From Deltaproteobacteria bacterium ADurb.Bin207 (GTDB lineage: Bacteria; Myxococcota_A; Polyangia; Polyangiales; Polyangiaceae): DNA of 64,000 nucleotides. Each line of letters opens with the position of its first letter. The stretch's first letter is position 1. Below, in pieces: positions 46,551 through 54,993 of this stretch. Where the stretch lies: NCBI GenBank assembly GCA_002070115.1, contig MWCO01000003.1, forward strand, positions 62,001 to 126,000. Direction: 5' to 3'. Under the pieces are notes generated by a model that worked only from the letters and a program-made list of their open reading frames with translations, was not told the DNA's origin and did no database searches. The translations under genes and the position numbers were made by a program.

Positions 46551-47201
46551 ATGATTACCGTCGGGTGTGCAGGGTTTCCCGTTCCAGCCACGAGGTACTT
46601 CCGCGAGTTTCTCTTTGTCGAGGTGCAAGAGACGCATCTTGGAGCACCGGGGCCAGGTACGGTGCGCAGGTGGCGACGGGAAGCGCCGGAGGGATTTCGT
46701 TTTGCGCTGCTTGGCCCCCGCGAAATTGGGCAAGAGGGGTTTCGCGAAGGAAAAGTCGTGGAGACGGCCATGAAGAGTTTGGTGGCGGTTGCTGCCGAAT
46801 TGAGCGCTGAAGTTGCCGTATTCGTGGCGCCTCCGGACTTCCCTTGCAACCGCGCAAACAAGACCGTAGTCAAGGATTTCTTGGCGTCCACACGTAAAAT
46901 GTTCAAGCTGGTGGTTTTCGATCCTGGTCCGTTGTGGGAAGCCGATGAGACCGAAAGCTTGTTGACGGCCGATCAGGTGCTGGTGGTGCGAGACCCTCTG
47001 AATCAAGGGACTTCAAAGAAAAAGAGAGCGTATTATCGTCTTCCCGGACCGGCGGGGCATAAGTCAAGGTACGAAGACCCGGCGATTGAACGTCTTGCGG
47101 AAATCGCCAAAGCAGCCAAGCATACCGAGGCCACGTACGTTTTTACCAATGTGGATATGTTCGCGGATGCCAAGCGTTTTCGAAAGGCCATGAAGCTGTG
47201 A
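46551..47201 (+). CDS. DUF72-family protein
   Basis: A 216-residue TIM-barrel-like protein of the YecE/DUF72 family. MITVGCAGFPVPATRYFREF matches the family start (I..G..GF....Y). RWRREAPEGFRFALLGPREI and LSAEVAVFVAPPDFP also agree; YEDPAIERLAEIAK and TYVFTNVDMFADAKRF close the fold. It is slightly shorter than the usual 240-280 residues. Function unknown. It converges on the Gly/Thr-repeat gene with a bidirectional terminator between. Confidence 0.78.
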   Translation: MITVGCAGFPVPATRYFREFLFVEVQETHLGAPGPGTVRRWRREAPEGFRFALLGPREIGQEGFREGKVVETAMKSLVAVAAELSAEVAVFVAPPDFPCNRANKTVVKDFLASTRKMFKLVVFDPGPLWEADETESLLTADQVLVVRDPLNQGTSKKKRAYYRLPGPAGHKSRYEDPAIERLAEIAKAAKHTEATYVFTNVDMFADAKRFRKAMKL

Positions 47202-47246
47202 ATCTGGTTCACTGAATCGGCGATCATTGAAAGAGGGGAAGCCAAG

Positions 47247-47282
47247 AAAACGCCGCCTATTCTTGGGAAAAGGCGGCGTTTT
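47247..47282. terminator. Bidirectional Rho-independent terminator
   Basis: AAAACGCCGCCT, a 12-base loop, AGGCGGCGTTTT: a perfect 12-base stem with A and T runs at both sides. It sits between the DUF72 stop (47201) and the repeat lipoprotein stop (47306), serving both convergent genes. Confidence 0.92.
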
Positions 47283-47305
47283 CAGGGTTTTGGTAAAATG
47301 AAATC

Positions 47306-47908
47306 TTATTCTTCTGCGGTGCCGCAGCCTTCGAAGCACTTTTGTTCGAGGCAGGTCGTGATCTCATTATAGGCTACATTGAAGTTGCCGTCATCGCACT
47401 GTACCTTGCATTCCTCGAATGTGTTGGGATCGGTGCATTTCTCAGCAAGGCAATCCCATGATTTTCTGCATTCTTGGGACTCTTCGTTGAAACAGGCCTC
47501 GACTTCCTTGCAGCAATTGGTTCTCATGCAGGTGGAACAAGAATCGGCTTCTGGATACAATTCCTCGCAAGTTTTCGTAGAGGATCCGCCGCCCGTTCCG
47601 CCAGTCTCGCCACCGCCTGTTCCACCGGTTACGCCACCGCCCGTTCCACCGGTTACGCCACCGCCCGTTCCACCGGTTACGGCACCGCCCGTTCCGCCGG
47701 TTGCGCCACCGCCCGTTCCGCCGGTTGCGCCACCGCCCGTTCCGCCGGTATCGCCGCCACCCGTTCCGCCAGTTTCCGTGCCGCCCGAGCCAGCATCTCC
47801 GCCGGACCCGCCGTTGTTTTCATCGTCTTCCGTAGTGACGGTGCAGGCAGCAAACGCCAGCGCGAGCGCGGAAGCAACCAAAGTCCAGTGCAAAGCTAGT
47901 TTCTTCAT
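47306..47908 (-). CDS. Gly/Thr-repeat cysteine-rich lipoprotein
   Basis: A 200-residue protein, start ATG 47908 with AAGGAGAATCAA upstream. [20 protein letters not shown] then ACTVTTEDD is a lipoprotein-type signal (lipobox FAAC). Residues about 36-100 are an eight-residue repeat (TGGTGGG plus one variable residue). The C-terminal 95 residues have twelve or more cysteines, many paired closely ([31 protein letters not shown]). This architecture, a Gly-rich stalk carrying a disulfide-rich head, is typical of myxobacterial surface lipoproteins. Function unknown. Confidence 0.75.
   Translation of the reverse strand: MKKLALHWTLVASALALAFAACTVTTEDDENNGGSGGDAGSGGTETGGTGGGDTGGTGGGATGGTGGGATGGTGGAVTGGTGGGVTGGTGGGVTGGTGGGETGGTGGGSSTKTCEELYPEADSCSTCMRTNCCKEVEACFNEESQECRKSWDCLAEKCTDPNTFEECKVQCDDGNFNVAYNEITTCLEQKCFEGCGTAEE
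47587..47780. repeat. 24-base tandem repeat, about eight copies, inside a coding region
   Basis: Imperfect copies of GCCACCGCCCGTTCCGCCGG plus four variable bases on the plus strand. They encode the Gly/Thr stalk of the lipoprotein. Variation is mostly in the last codon. Confidence 0.9.
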
Positions 47909-48080
47909 TTGATTCTCCTTTGAAAAGCCTTCAGCCTCCAAGGTCACCGTCGTTAGGTTCCATCCCAATCATACGGTGACAACCGAAATTCATTCCCATC
48001 ACGGATCGCTTGTTGACGTAGTCTCTTCTGGGTTAGCAAGTCAAGATTCTGACTCGCAGATGGACGATGCGCCAGTCGTC

Positions 48081-49664
48081 CTATTCACTATTCACCCTTT
48101 TCTTATCCCAAAATGAATGCAATCCGCGGCCGCCTCGCCGCAGCATACACCCCCCCAAGGTCCCTATCGCCACGCAATACCATGGAAATTCCCCCCAAAA
48201 ACCATAGAGTGTCCAACCGTGGAGCCATCGCAAATCTCCAATATATGTATTTTCTATAAAAGGTTCTAAAACAGCTTGCTGGCGCCCCACCGGATCGATA
48301 ACCGCGCTCATCGCCGTGTTGGTCGCCCGCAGCAGATAACGTCGATGCTCCACCGCTCGCAGTTTCGCCAACGCCAAATGGATGACTGCCGCGCGAGATT
48401 GTCCAAACCACCCGTCGTTGGTCAGGTTCACCAGCAGATGAGGGCGGTGTGTCTGGACGACATCCCTCACATAGGAAGGGAGGATGTCTTCGTAACACAA
48501 CAATACCGAGATTCTTCGGCTTTCAAAGGCAAGGGGGCCGGATGCGATCCCTTTCGATATCGATCCCGATTGGGGGGACCATCGGGATAGAATTGGAAAC
48601 GTCTCCCCAAAAGGAAGGTACTCGCCAAAGGCAAGACGATGTTGTTTGTCGTATCGGCCGCGCAACTGACCATCAGGTCCCAACAACAGCGCGGAATTGA
48701 ACAGTTTCCCATCGTGAGATTCAAGGATGGCACCGGTCAACAACGGCGCTTCCAGCGTTGCCGCTTCCGTTCTTGCCACGAGGGAAGCGGGATCCGACGA
48801 GGCAAGTACGTGAAGGAATGCGGACTCCGGCCAAACCACCAACTGCGCTCCTTCGGCAATGAGCCGACGGCTCAATTCGACTTGGGTGCGAAACTTTTGT
48901 GCCAGTTGTTCCGAAGAGGCTGGCGGCATCGGTACGTTGCCCTGAACCAATCCCACACGAAATAGGGGCGCCGATTGCGTTCTGTGATCGGTCCAAACGA
49001 TCAGGAACGCGCCATAGATCACGGTGCCCGCAAGCATCAGAGCCGCGGTGCCCCACGCTGACTTGGAAGGGAATTGTGGCTTCGATGCGCGGAAAACATC
49101 GGCGCAGGCAGCGTTGACGAGCACCAGCGGGAGACCCACGAGTACGGGGCCGCCGAGGTCCGCGGTTTGCAACAGGAAGGGGATATCATGGACCACGGCT
49201 CCAAAATACCATGGAAAAATAAGGGGATAGATGGTTTCGGAGGTGACGAAGGCCCCAGCGACGCACGCGGTCCAGGGCCAGGCGCGACGATGAAGGCCAC
49301 TGACCAGGGCGGCAAACAACGCAAACCGACCCGCTTGCAGGACGCTTAGGATGAGCAGCAGCACGGCTGCGGTGAGCGTACCGAAGCCCCCGTGGTGGCG
49401 AAAGGTGTCGATAAGCCAGGAAAAGCCTAGGGAAGTTGCGGTAGTTCCGCACGCCAGGCCCAGCAGAGCAGCCACGACGATGCTCTGGTTTCGTAGGCTG
49501 ATGAGCAGGGGAACGAGCGCGACGAACCCGAGGGGCCAGAGTCCGATACCTGGAAACGAAGCAAAATAGAAAATGCCTGCGAGAATGCAAAGGGGCAGCG
49601 TCAAGCGTAATGGCAATGGTCGTTCGAGGGATGAATCGACACGGGTGGGTGTCACGAGGCCCAC
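48081..49664 (-). CDS. lnt: Apolipoprotein N-acyltransferase
   Basis: Adds the third acyl chain to outer-membrane lipoproteins. About 527 residues from GTG 49664 (GAGGG five bases before); GTG 49655 is possible. The first 230 residues hold about seven membrane segments (LTLPLCILAGIFYFASFPGI and onward). The nitrilase-like domain has the catalytic Glu in WPESA, Lys in GRYDKQHRLAFGEYLP and Cys in VLLCYEDILPSYVRD, then LLVNLTNDGWFGQS. A final membrane segment precedes a basic tail. Many of its likely substrates are encoded in this window. It starts two bases after the response regulator stop. Confidence 0.95.
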   Translation of the reverse strand: MGLVTPTRVDSSLERPLPLRLTLPLCILAGIFYFASFPGIGLWPLGFVALVPLLISLRNQSIVVAALLGLACGTTATSLGFSWLIDTFRHHGGFGTLTAAVLLLILSVLQAGRFALFAALVSGLHRRAWPWTACVAGAFVTSETIYPLIFPWYFGAVVHDIPFLLQTADLGGPVLVGLPLVLVNAACADVFRASKPQFPSKSAWGTAALMLAGTVIYGAFLIVWTDHRTQSAPLFRVGLVQGNVPMPPASSEQLAQKFRTQVELSRRLIAEGAQLVVWPESAFLHVLASSDPASLVARTEAATLEAPLLTGAILESHDGKLFNSALLLGPDGQLRGRYDKQHRLAFGEYLPFGETFPILSRWSPQSGSISKGIASGPLAFESRRISVLLCYEDILPSYVRDVVQTHRPHLLVNLTNDGWFGQSRAAVIHLALAKLRAVEHRRYLLRATNTAMSAVIDPVGRQQAVLEPFIENTYIGDLRWLHGWTLYGFWGEFPWYCVAIGTLGGCMLRRGGRGLHSFWDKKRVNSE

Positions 49665-49666
49665 GA

Positions 49667-50050
49667 TTACCCTCGGGTAATGCGGGCGAGTTTGTCGAGC
49701 ACTTCTTGAATCTTGAACGGCTTGGTCAGGTAGTGTCTGGCTCCGGCTTGGATTCCAAGGATCACGTCTTTCGGCGTGGTACGAGCCGTAAGAAACACAA
49801 TCGGAACGTTGGACCAATGAGAAGACGCTTTGGCCCTTCGCGCTACTTCGAATCCATCCACGCCCGGGAGCATGATGTCACAGAGGATGACGTCGGCCGC
49901 AGGAGGTTGGGAGATGCGTCGAACTGCTGCCACGCCGTCGGCCACGGATTCGATCTCGTAGTCGAGGGCGAGCGCTTTTTCGAGGAGCGTTCGTACGCTA
50001 GGGTCATCCTCCACAATGAGTATTCGTTTCTTGGCCATACCTTGGATCAT
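49667..50050 (-). CDS. Stand-alone response regulator (REC domain)
   Basis: One receiver domain, 127 aa from ATG 50050 (overlapping the PPIase stop, ATGA) or 123 aa from ATG 50038. VEDDP gives the acidic pair, DVILCDIMLPGVDGFE the phosphorylated aspartate, VFLTAR the Thr and YLTKPF the Lys. No output domain. It sits between a PPIase lipoprotein and lnt in an apparent operon. The partner kinase is unknown; the decaying hybrid kinase at 50651 is divergent and next door. Confidence 0.9.
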   Translation of the reverse strand: MIQGMAKKRILIVEDDPSVRTLLEKALALDYEIESVADGVAAVRRISQPPAADVILCDIMLPGVDGFEVARRAKASSHWSNVPIVFLTARTTPKDVILGIQAGARHYLTKPFKIQEVLDKLARITRG

Positions 50051-50559
50051 CGCAGGCGTTGAATGATTTGCAGTCCCTCCCGTGTTTCGATCACATTCGA
50101 GATGTCTCCCACCTTGGCTTGCTGAATGGCCGTGCGCAGCGCCGGATCGATATCCGAATCAGCACGAATGGGAGCCAGCAGGCCACCGCGTTGCGCATCG
50201 GGTGCGTCCGAATGCATTTGTGCAAGTTTGGAAAAGTCGGCGTCGGGAGCCTTCACTTGCTGCGCGATATCCGAAGCAAGTTTGCGAGCTTCGGCAAGCG
50301 TGCGAGGAGCTTTGGGTTTAATGCCTTCTGTTCCGTCGTGGGCAATGACGATACGTCGCACCGTCATGCGGGTGGGCTGAGCCTCGAGGGTTGGACGCAA
50401 AGCGGAAGGTAAGGCTGCTACGGGGGGAGTTCGTGTCGGGGCGGAAGAATCGGAGACCGGGCTCAATCGGTCGGGGTTTTCGCCCGCTGGGGAGGTGAGA
50501 TTCGAGCAGGCGGCAAAGAGCAAATAAGCGCCCAAAAATGGCATTCGACTGGGAACCAT
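50047..50559 (-). CDS. PpiC-type peptidyl-prolyl isomerase lipoprotein
   Basis: A 170-residue protein from ATG 50559 (or 50544). MPFLGAYLLFAACSNLT is a lipoprotein signal with lipobox FAAC. After a Pro/Ser/Thr linker, residues 70-170 are a parvulin fold: RRIVIAHDGTEG, ARKLASDIAQQVKAPDADFS and KLAQMHSDAPDAQRGG are family segments, then VGDISNVIETREGLQIIQRL. It assists folding of envelope proteins. The stop overlaps the response regulator start. It is divergent from the hybrid kinase remnant. Confidence 0.85.
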   Translation of the reverse strand: MVPSRMPFLGAYLLFAACSNLTSPAGENPDRLSPVSDSSAPTRTPPVAALPSALRPTLEAQPTRMTVRRIVIAHDGTEGIKPKAPRTLAEARKLASDIAQQVKAPDADFSKLAQMHSDAPDAQRGGLLAPIRADSDIDPALRTAIQQAKVGDISNVIETREGLQIIQRLR

Positions 50560-50650
50560 GGGCGCTTCATACCTTCAGGGCTCATGGGTGGCAAGGGACA
50601 GGGGCTCTCTAGGCTTGCAGCCAGCGCCCTATTTGCGCCAAGGTGCGAAT

Positions 50651-51801
50651 GTGGCTGTTCCTCGTGTGTTACATATCGAAGATGACCCCGCAAACCGGCT
50701 CCTCGTGCGGAAAATCCTGGTAGGCGCCGGGTTTGAGGTTGTGGATGCGGCCGACGGATTGGAAGGGGTTCGAATCGCACGAGAAATCCAACCTGACCTG
50801 GTGCTCGTCGACCTCAATATTCCGGGGTTGGATGGGTATGAGGTGACGCTACGACTTCGTGGGGATCCAGGGCTGCGGGAAGTGCCGATCGTTGCGATTA
50901 CCGCGGAAGGTGATCGGTCGACGAGTCTTGCGGTGGGATGCGATGGCTTCGTGCAGAAGCCGATCAACGTGCGGACTTTCGCACAGACGCTGGAAAAGTT
51001 TTTGCGGGGAGGAAAAGAAGTGGTGTCGGCTGCGAAAGCCGATATGCATTTGCGTGCGCAAAGCCAGCGGATCGTGGCGAGGTTGGAAGCGAAAGTGGCG
51101 GAGTTGTCGGAGGCCAATGACAAGCTACGCGAAGCCGAACGGGCGCGAACCACGTTTTATCGCAATGTATCTCACGAACTGGCCACCCCCATGACGCCGA
51201 TTGTGGGTTACGTCAGGCTGTTGGTCGATGAGGAACTCGGTGCGTTGAACCCAGCGCAACGCAAAGCCTTACAAGCGATGGACGGTTGTGTGCAACGTCT
51301 TCGGGCGCTCATTGACAATCTGCTTGATGTGACGGGCTTGGAGGCGGGGACGATGCGCTTTGTGCATCGAGATTACGATGTGCGCTCGGTGGTGGAACGA
51401 GAGCTTGGCAGGTTTCAAGGATTGGCGGCACAAGGCTCCGTACGTCTTGTGTTCGAGTGTGCCGAATTGAAAATGCCAGCGTGGGGCGACGCGGAGCGCT
51501 TGGGGCGGGGAATCGCGCAACTAATTGATAATGCATTGAAATCTACATTTCGGATAATGGCCCGGGGATACCCGTGAGCCATATCGACAAGGTCATGGAA
51601 CCGTTTGTCCAAGCGGATGGATCACCCACCCGAAAGCATCAAGGAGTTGGCGTGGGATTGGCTATAGCAAGAAAGATAGCTAGAGGATTGGGAGGGGAAT
51701 TGCTTGTGGAGTCTCCCACCCACGAACGAATCGGGGGCATGGTTTTCCGTGGAACGTCATGCAAACTATCGGTGGCACAACGGGCGCCTCAACCATCGTG
51801 A
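50651..51801 (+). pseudogene. Decaying hybrid response regulator / histidine kinase
   Basis: From GTG 50651: a receiver domain (HIEDDPANRLLVRKILVG, VLVDLNIPGLDGYE, AITAEG, VQKPI), a short coiled linker (SQRIVARLEAKVAELSEAND) and a HisKA box (YRNVSHELATPMTPIVGYVR) with phospho-His in SHE. The ATPase domain begins with AQLIDNALK (N box) but is followed almost at once by DNGPGIP (G1) in another frame. About 20-25 usual residues are missing and the frame shifts. The second frame continues VMEPFVQADGSPTRKHQGVG then VGLAIARKIARGLGGE. Near 51725 a further slip is likely, since a third frame reads GAWFSVE. At least two lesions support loss of kinase function. Confidence 0.7.
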
Positions 51802-52916
51802 ATTCCATCTATTTGGATTGGAATGCCACGACTCCACCGCTGCCCGAGGTGGTGGAAGCCGTTGCGCAAGCGTCTCGTCAATGGTGGGGAAACCCTTCCT
51901 CGTCGCATGGGCGCGGAGCGATGGCACGGCAGCAAGTCGAATTGGCGCGCGAGCGGGTGGGACAGCTTGTGGGACGTCCCGCTTTCGATGTCATTTTTAC
52001 GGGGGGAGGGACGGAATCCAACAATTTGGCGATTCGTGGTTTGCTCGACCGTGTGGGGCCGGTGATTTGCTCGCGGATGGAGCACCCATCCGTTTTGCAT
52101 GTGGTGGAAGCATTGCAAAACGAACGCACCGTGCATTGGCTCGACGTGGATCAGCGAGGGGTGGTGGATCCGGAGCAAGTTCGCGAAACGATCGTATCGA
52201 GTTCGAAACCATGCTTGGTGGTGATCCAATGGGTCAATCACGAGACCGGGGTGATCCAACCGGTGGAAGAGATTGTGCAGCAGGCGCATGAACATGGTTC
52301 GATTGTGCATGTGGATGCCGTGCAGGGGATTGGAAAGCTTCAGGGGCGTCCGTGGTCCGAGGCGGATACGATATCGTTGTCATCGCATAAGATACGTGGT
52401 CCGCAAGGGATTGGGGCGTTGGTGGGGGCGAGCTGCCAGCGGTTACGGCCCATGATGTTGGGCGGGCCTCAGGAGCGCAAACTCCGACCTGGAACGGTGC
52501 CGGTGGCACTCGCGGTGGGGTTTGGAGTTGCAGCAAGCTGGGCCAGTTCGAGTCCGTCGCGTTACGATGCGATTCGACCCTTACGGGATCATCTCGAACG
52601 AGAAATGATCCAGATGGGGGCCAAGAGAAATGGACAGGGAAAACGGGTACCGCATGTGACGAATGTATCGTTCGAAGGTGTGTTGGGAGATGAGTTGGTA
52701 GCGGCTTGCGATGTGGAAGGCGTTTGTCTTTCGGCAGGCAGTGCCTGCGCTTCGGCAAGCTCGGGGGCAACGTCGGCGGTGGCTGCGTTGTTGGGGCCAA
52801 AGCGTGGGCTGGAAGCGGTGCGGGCAAGTTTGGGTGAATTGACGACAGCACAAGAGATCGAAAAGGCGGTCGAGGTGATCCGAAGGGTGGTTGGACGAGC
52901 TAGCGGTGATGGATGA
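51759..52916 (+). CDS. Cysteine desulfurase (NifS/IscS family)
   Basis: PLP enzyme that mobilises sulfur from cysteine for Fe-S clusters or tRNA. 385 aa from ATG 51759; GTG 51798 (VNSIYLDWNATTPPLPEV) matches the family start better and would give 372. Motifs: TGGGTESNNLAIRG, HVDAVQGIGKL and LSSHKIRGPQGIGALV with the PLP lysine. LSAGSACASASSGATSAVAA carries the catalytic cysteine loop. No IscU/SufU gene is adjacent. The start overlaps the end of the kinase remnant. The ending is followed by palindromic AAGTACTT repeats. Confidence 0.9.
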   Translation: MQTIGGTTGASTIVNSIYLDWNATTPPLPEVVEAVAQASRQWWGNPSSSHGRGAMARQQVELARERVGQLVGRPAFDVIFTGGGTESNNLAIRGLLDRVGPVICSRMEHPSVLHVVEALQNERTVHWLDVDQRGVVDPEQVRETIVSSSKPCLVVIQWVNHETGVIQPVEEIVQQAHEHGSIVHVDAVQGIGKLQGRPWSEADTISLSSHKIRGPQGIGALVGASCQRLRPMMLGGPQERKLRPGTVPVALAVGFGVAASWASSSPSRYDAIRPLRDHLEREMIQMGAKRNGQGKRVPHVTNVSFEGVLGDELVAACDVEGVCLSAGSACASASSGATSAVAALLGPKRGLEAVRASLGELTTAQEIEKAVEVIRRVVGRASGDG

Positions 52917-53119
52917 AGTACTTCTTGAAGTACTTCTTAAACCTTGATCCTTTCATGGAAAGACCAGCCGTAACTCTACGAGATGGAAGGGGTATTTACG
53001 TTCAGCTTCGCGCGATGGAACGTTCTATTGAATGGATCCGACAAACCCATGGACTTGTCAAGTGTTCAGTTCGTGTTCTGGAAATCGCAACCCGGTTCCT
53101 GTCTTCAATGATCACTTGA
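52913..53119 (+). CDS. Small uncertain ORF after the desulfurase
   Basis: 68 codons (MKYFLKYFLNLDPFMERPAV to the end), overlapping the desulfurase stop by four bases (ATGA). The start lies in the palindromic repeats. The peptide has no recognised domain, and its stop overlaps the end of the GT39-like gene on the other strand by eight bases. It may be real through translational coupling, or noise. Confidence 0.2.
   Translation: MKYFLKYFLNLDPFMERPAVTLRDGRGIYVQLRAMERSIEWIRQTHGLVKCSVRVLEIATRFLSSMIT
52915..52936. promoter_or_regulatory. Two adjacent perfect palindromes GAAGTACTTC
   Basis: GAAGTACTTC-TT-GAAGTACTTC: the same ten-base palindrome twice, 12 bases centre to centre, directly at the end of the desulfurase gene. 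It could be a cooperative operator or a 3' structure. Confidence 0.35.
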
Positions 53120-54266
53120 AAAATTGTTCGTAATTATTGAATATATAAGCTATTTTTTCACATTGTTTTTGGTAGATACAGGCTTCCGCGGCGGGACCAT
53201 ACACCCCAATTCCTGGGGCCTGGGCGACGGGGTTGTCATCTCGCCAGCCGTGCAATCGGGCGGAAGGATCGACGGGGGTCGGAATGGGAAGCCAGGGCCA
53301 TAGAACGTGAGATGCAAACAGCAGGGCGGCCGCGGGTCCAAGCAGCAGTGTCGTGGCTTGCACCCATCTTGCGCCACGGGCAAGGGGACCGGCAGCGAAC
53401 GGAATGCAAAATAGCGCGGCGACGGCAAACCAATTGGGTTCGGGGGGGACTTGGCGAAGCAGTGCCGAAGCCAGGAGCAGCACGGACATCGATAGCATCA
53501 ATCCGCGTTCGAAAGGTCGAGGCCACGCTTCGCGAAAACCGAACCAAAGTACCGCGGGAGTCCAGAGCAGGAGTTGAGCGCCCAGGGCAGCGGCTGAAGC
53601 CGTCAAGGTTCCCACGGCGGAGCTTTGGTCCACGAAAGCATGGTGCCATTGAAAACCAAGAGAGGGCAGGGCGATGGGAAGGGCAATCGCCATGCCCATT
53701 GCCACGGCGAGGCGTTCGCTGCGGTGTGGGGACAAGAACAGAAGAAGCAAGCCAGGAACGAGCATCGAGACTTTTGCCGCCAGGCCCCATGCGCAGGCGA
53801 AAATCAAACCAACGTTTTTTTTCCAAGAAGGTGTCTGATGGTGGATCACCAGCAGCACTGCGACGGCTAGCAGCAGGGGAGTATCAGGCGTGATCAAAAA
53901 ACCGCCAGCCAGCGGCAGAGGCAAAAAGGCACCGAGCAGGGCCGTCCAGCGTTGGTGGCTTGGCTGATCGTGAAGGGTTTTGGAAATCCAGAGCAGAAGC
54001 AGCGGGATGAACGTTCCCACCACGAGGGCAGGAAGACGGATGCGCAGTTCAAGAGATAGAAAATCGAGGTTGTCGGCGAGTCCGACGAGCCAAGTCGTCA
54101 GGGGCGGATGGTCGGTGATGGTGAATCCGAGCCTGTGGGCGGCGAGGTAATAGGCTTCATCGGGGGATAGACAGGTGCGAACAGCCAGGGCAAAGCGGAG
54201 AGGAAGCGCTGCGAAAACTAGCGTAAGTGCCCAAAAATCAAAGGTAAATTTGCGATGCGGGATCAT
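53112..54266 (-). CDS. GT39/ArnT-like membrane glycosyltransferase
   Basis: A 384-residue polytopic membrane protein from ATG 54266 (54293 also possible). After the first membrane helix comes RTCLSPDEAYYLAAHRLGFT and TDHPPLTTWLVGL, the DE-containing periplasmic loop and downstream HPP of PMT_2/ArnT-family enzymes, which move a sugar from a polyprenyl-phosphate donor. About ten membrane segments follow. The C-terminal soluble part (GVYGPAAEACIYQKQCEKIA) is short. It overlaps rlmB by 29 bases and is last in the minus-strand run. The AT-rich extreme end overlaps the convergent small ORF. Confidence 0.75.
   Translation of the reverse strand: MIPHRKFTFDFWALTLVFAALPLRFALAVRTCLSPDEAYYLAAHRLGFTITDHPPLTTWLVGLADNLDFLSLELRIRLPALVVGTFIPLLLLWISKTLHDQPSHQRWTALLGAFLPLPLAGGFLITPDTPLLLAVAVLLVIHHQTPSWKKNVGLIFACAWGLAAKVSMLVPGLLLLFLSPHRSERLAVAMGMAIALPIALPSLGFQWHHAFVDQSSAVGTLTASAAALGAQLLLWTPAVLWFGFREAWPRPFERGLMLSMSVLLLASALLRQVPPEPNWFAVAALFCIPFAAGPLARGARWVQATTLLLGPAAALLFASHVLWPWLPIPTPVDPSARLHGWRDDNPVAQAPGIGVYGPAAEACIYQKQCEKIAYIFNNYEQFFK
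53130..53138 (+). repeat. Possible partial 3' intergenic element, copy 6
   Basis: GTAATTATT matches the first half of the consensus GTAACTATTTGTATTTA at eight of nine bases; the second half does not. It follows the small ORF stop by ten bases and lies within the last codons of the opposite-strand GT39-like gene. Confidence 0.2.
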
Positions 54267-54993
54267 GGGCCAACCGTTGGCGTCGTACCTCATAAAGAGC
54301 GATGGCCGCGGACACGGAGGCGTTGAGAGTGTCGTAGACGTGGGATGTGGGCAGTCGAGCTATGTGATCACAAGCGTCTCGCACTCCTTTTCGGAGACCC
54401 GAGCCTTCTGCTCCCACCACGAGTACCGTGGGTTGGTGTAGAGGCAGTGAATCGAGGGAAACGGGGGATTCGCCGGCCAGTCCCACGACGACCATGCTTT
54501 CGTTGTGGAGGGCGTGTAATGCGGCGGGTAGGGAAGAGACGCGGCAGAGTCGAGCGTGTTCAATGGCGCCGGCGGAGGCGCGGAATGTGGCGGGAGTCAG
54601 GGGAGCGGAGTCGTGCTCGGGCCACAGGATCCCGTGGGAATCAAAGGCGACGGCACTTCGAATGATGGCGCCAAAGTTTTGTGGATCAGTGATCCGGTCC
54701 AGGGCCGTGATCAATGTTGGGCTGGGGGCCATGAGTTCCGCTAGGTCGAGCAGTTGGAGTTCTGGCGCGTAGGCCAATACTCCTTGGTGACTGGCACCAT
54801 GGGTAATTCGATCGAGGGTTTGGCGGTCGACTCTTTCGACACCGATGTCCCTGGATTGGCAAAAACGAAAGATGCCGTCCAGGGGGCGAGAGTCTTTGTG
54901 GGATGCGCTGGCGAGCAGAACACGTTCGATGGCGTTGCCATGCACGCGGATGGCTTCTCGGACGGGTTGCACGCCGATGACGATGCGGCTCAC
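54238..54993 (-). CDS. rlmB: TrmH/SpoU-family RNA 2'-O-methyltransferase (RlmB-like)
   Basis: A 251-residue enzyme that methylates a ribose in 23S rRNA in its best-known relatives. It starts at GTG 54993, overlapping the pyrF stop (GTGA). The N-terminal substrate-binding domain is GVQPVREAIRVHGNAIERVL. SPOUT motifs: ALDRITDPQNFGAIIRSA (motif 1), VLVVGAEGSGLRKGVRDACD (motif 2) and DTLNASVSAAIALYEVRRQ (motif 3), where the usual SLNVS is TLNAS. tRNA targets are possible for close relatives. Confidence 0.85.
   Translation of the reverse strand: MSRIVIGVQPVREAIRVHGNAIERVLLASASHKDSRPLDGIFRFCQSRDIGVERVDRQTLDRITHGASHQGVLAYAPELQLLDLAELMAPSPTLITALDRITDPQNFGAIIRSAVAFDSHGILWPEHDSAPLTPATFRASAGAIEHARLCRVSSLPAALHALHNESMVVVGLAGESPVSLDSLPLHQPTVLVVGAEGSGLRKGVRDACDHIARLPTSHVYDTLNASVSAAIALYEVRRQRLAHDPASQIYL

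Noticed and set aside
47587-47780. Regular repeats that could suggest a CRISPR array
   Set aside because: The 24-base units are contiguous without unique spacers and encode an in-frame Gly/Thr repeat.
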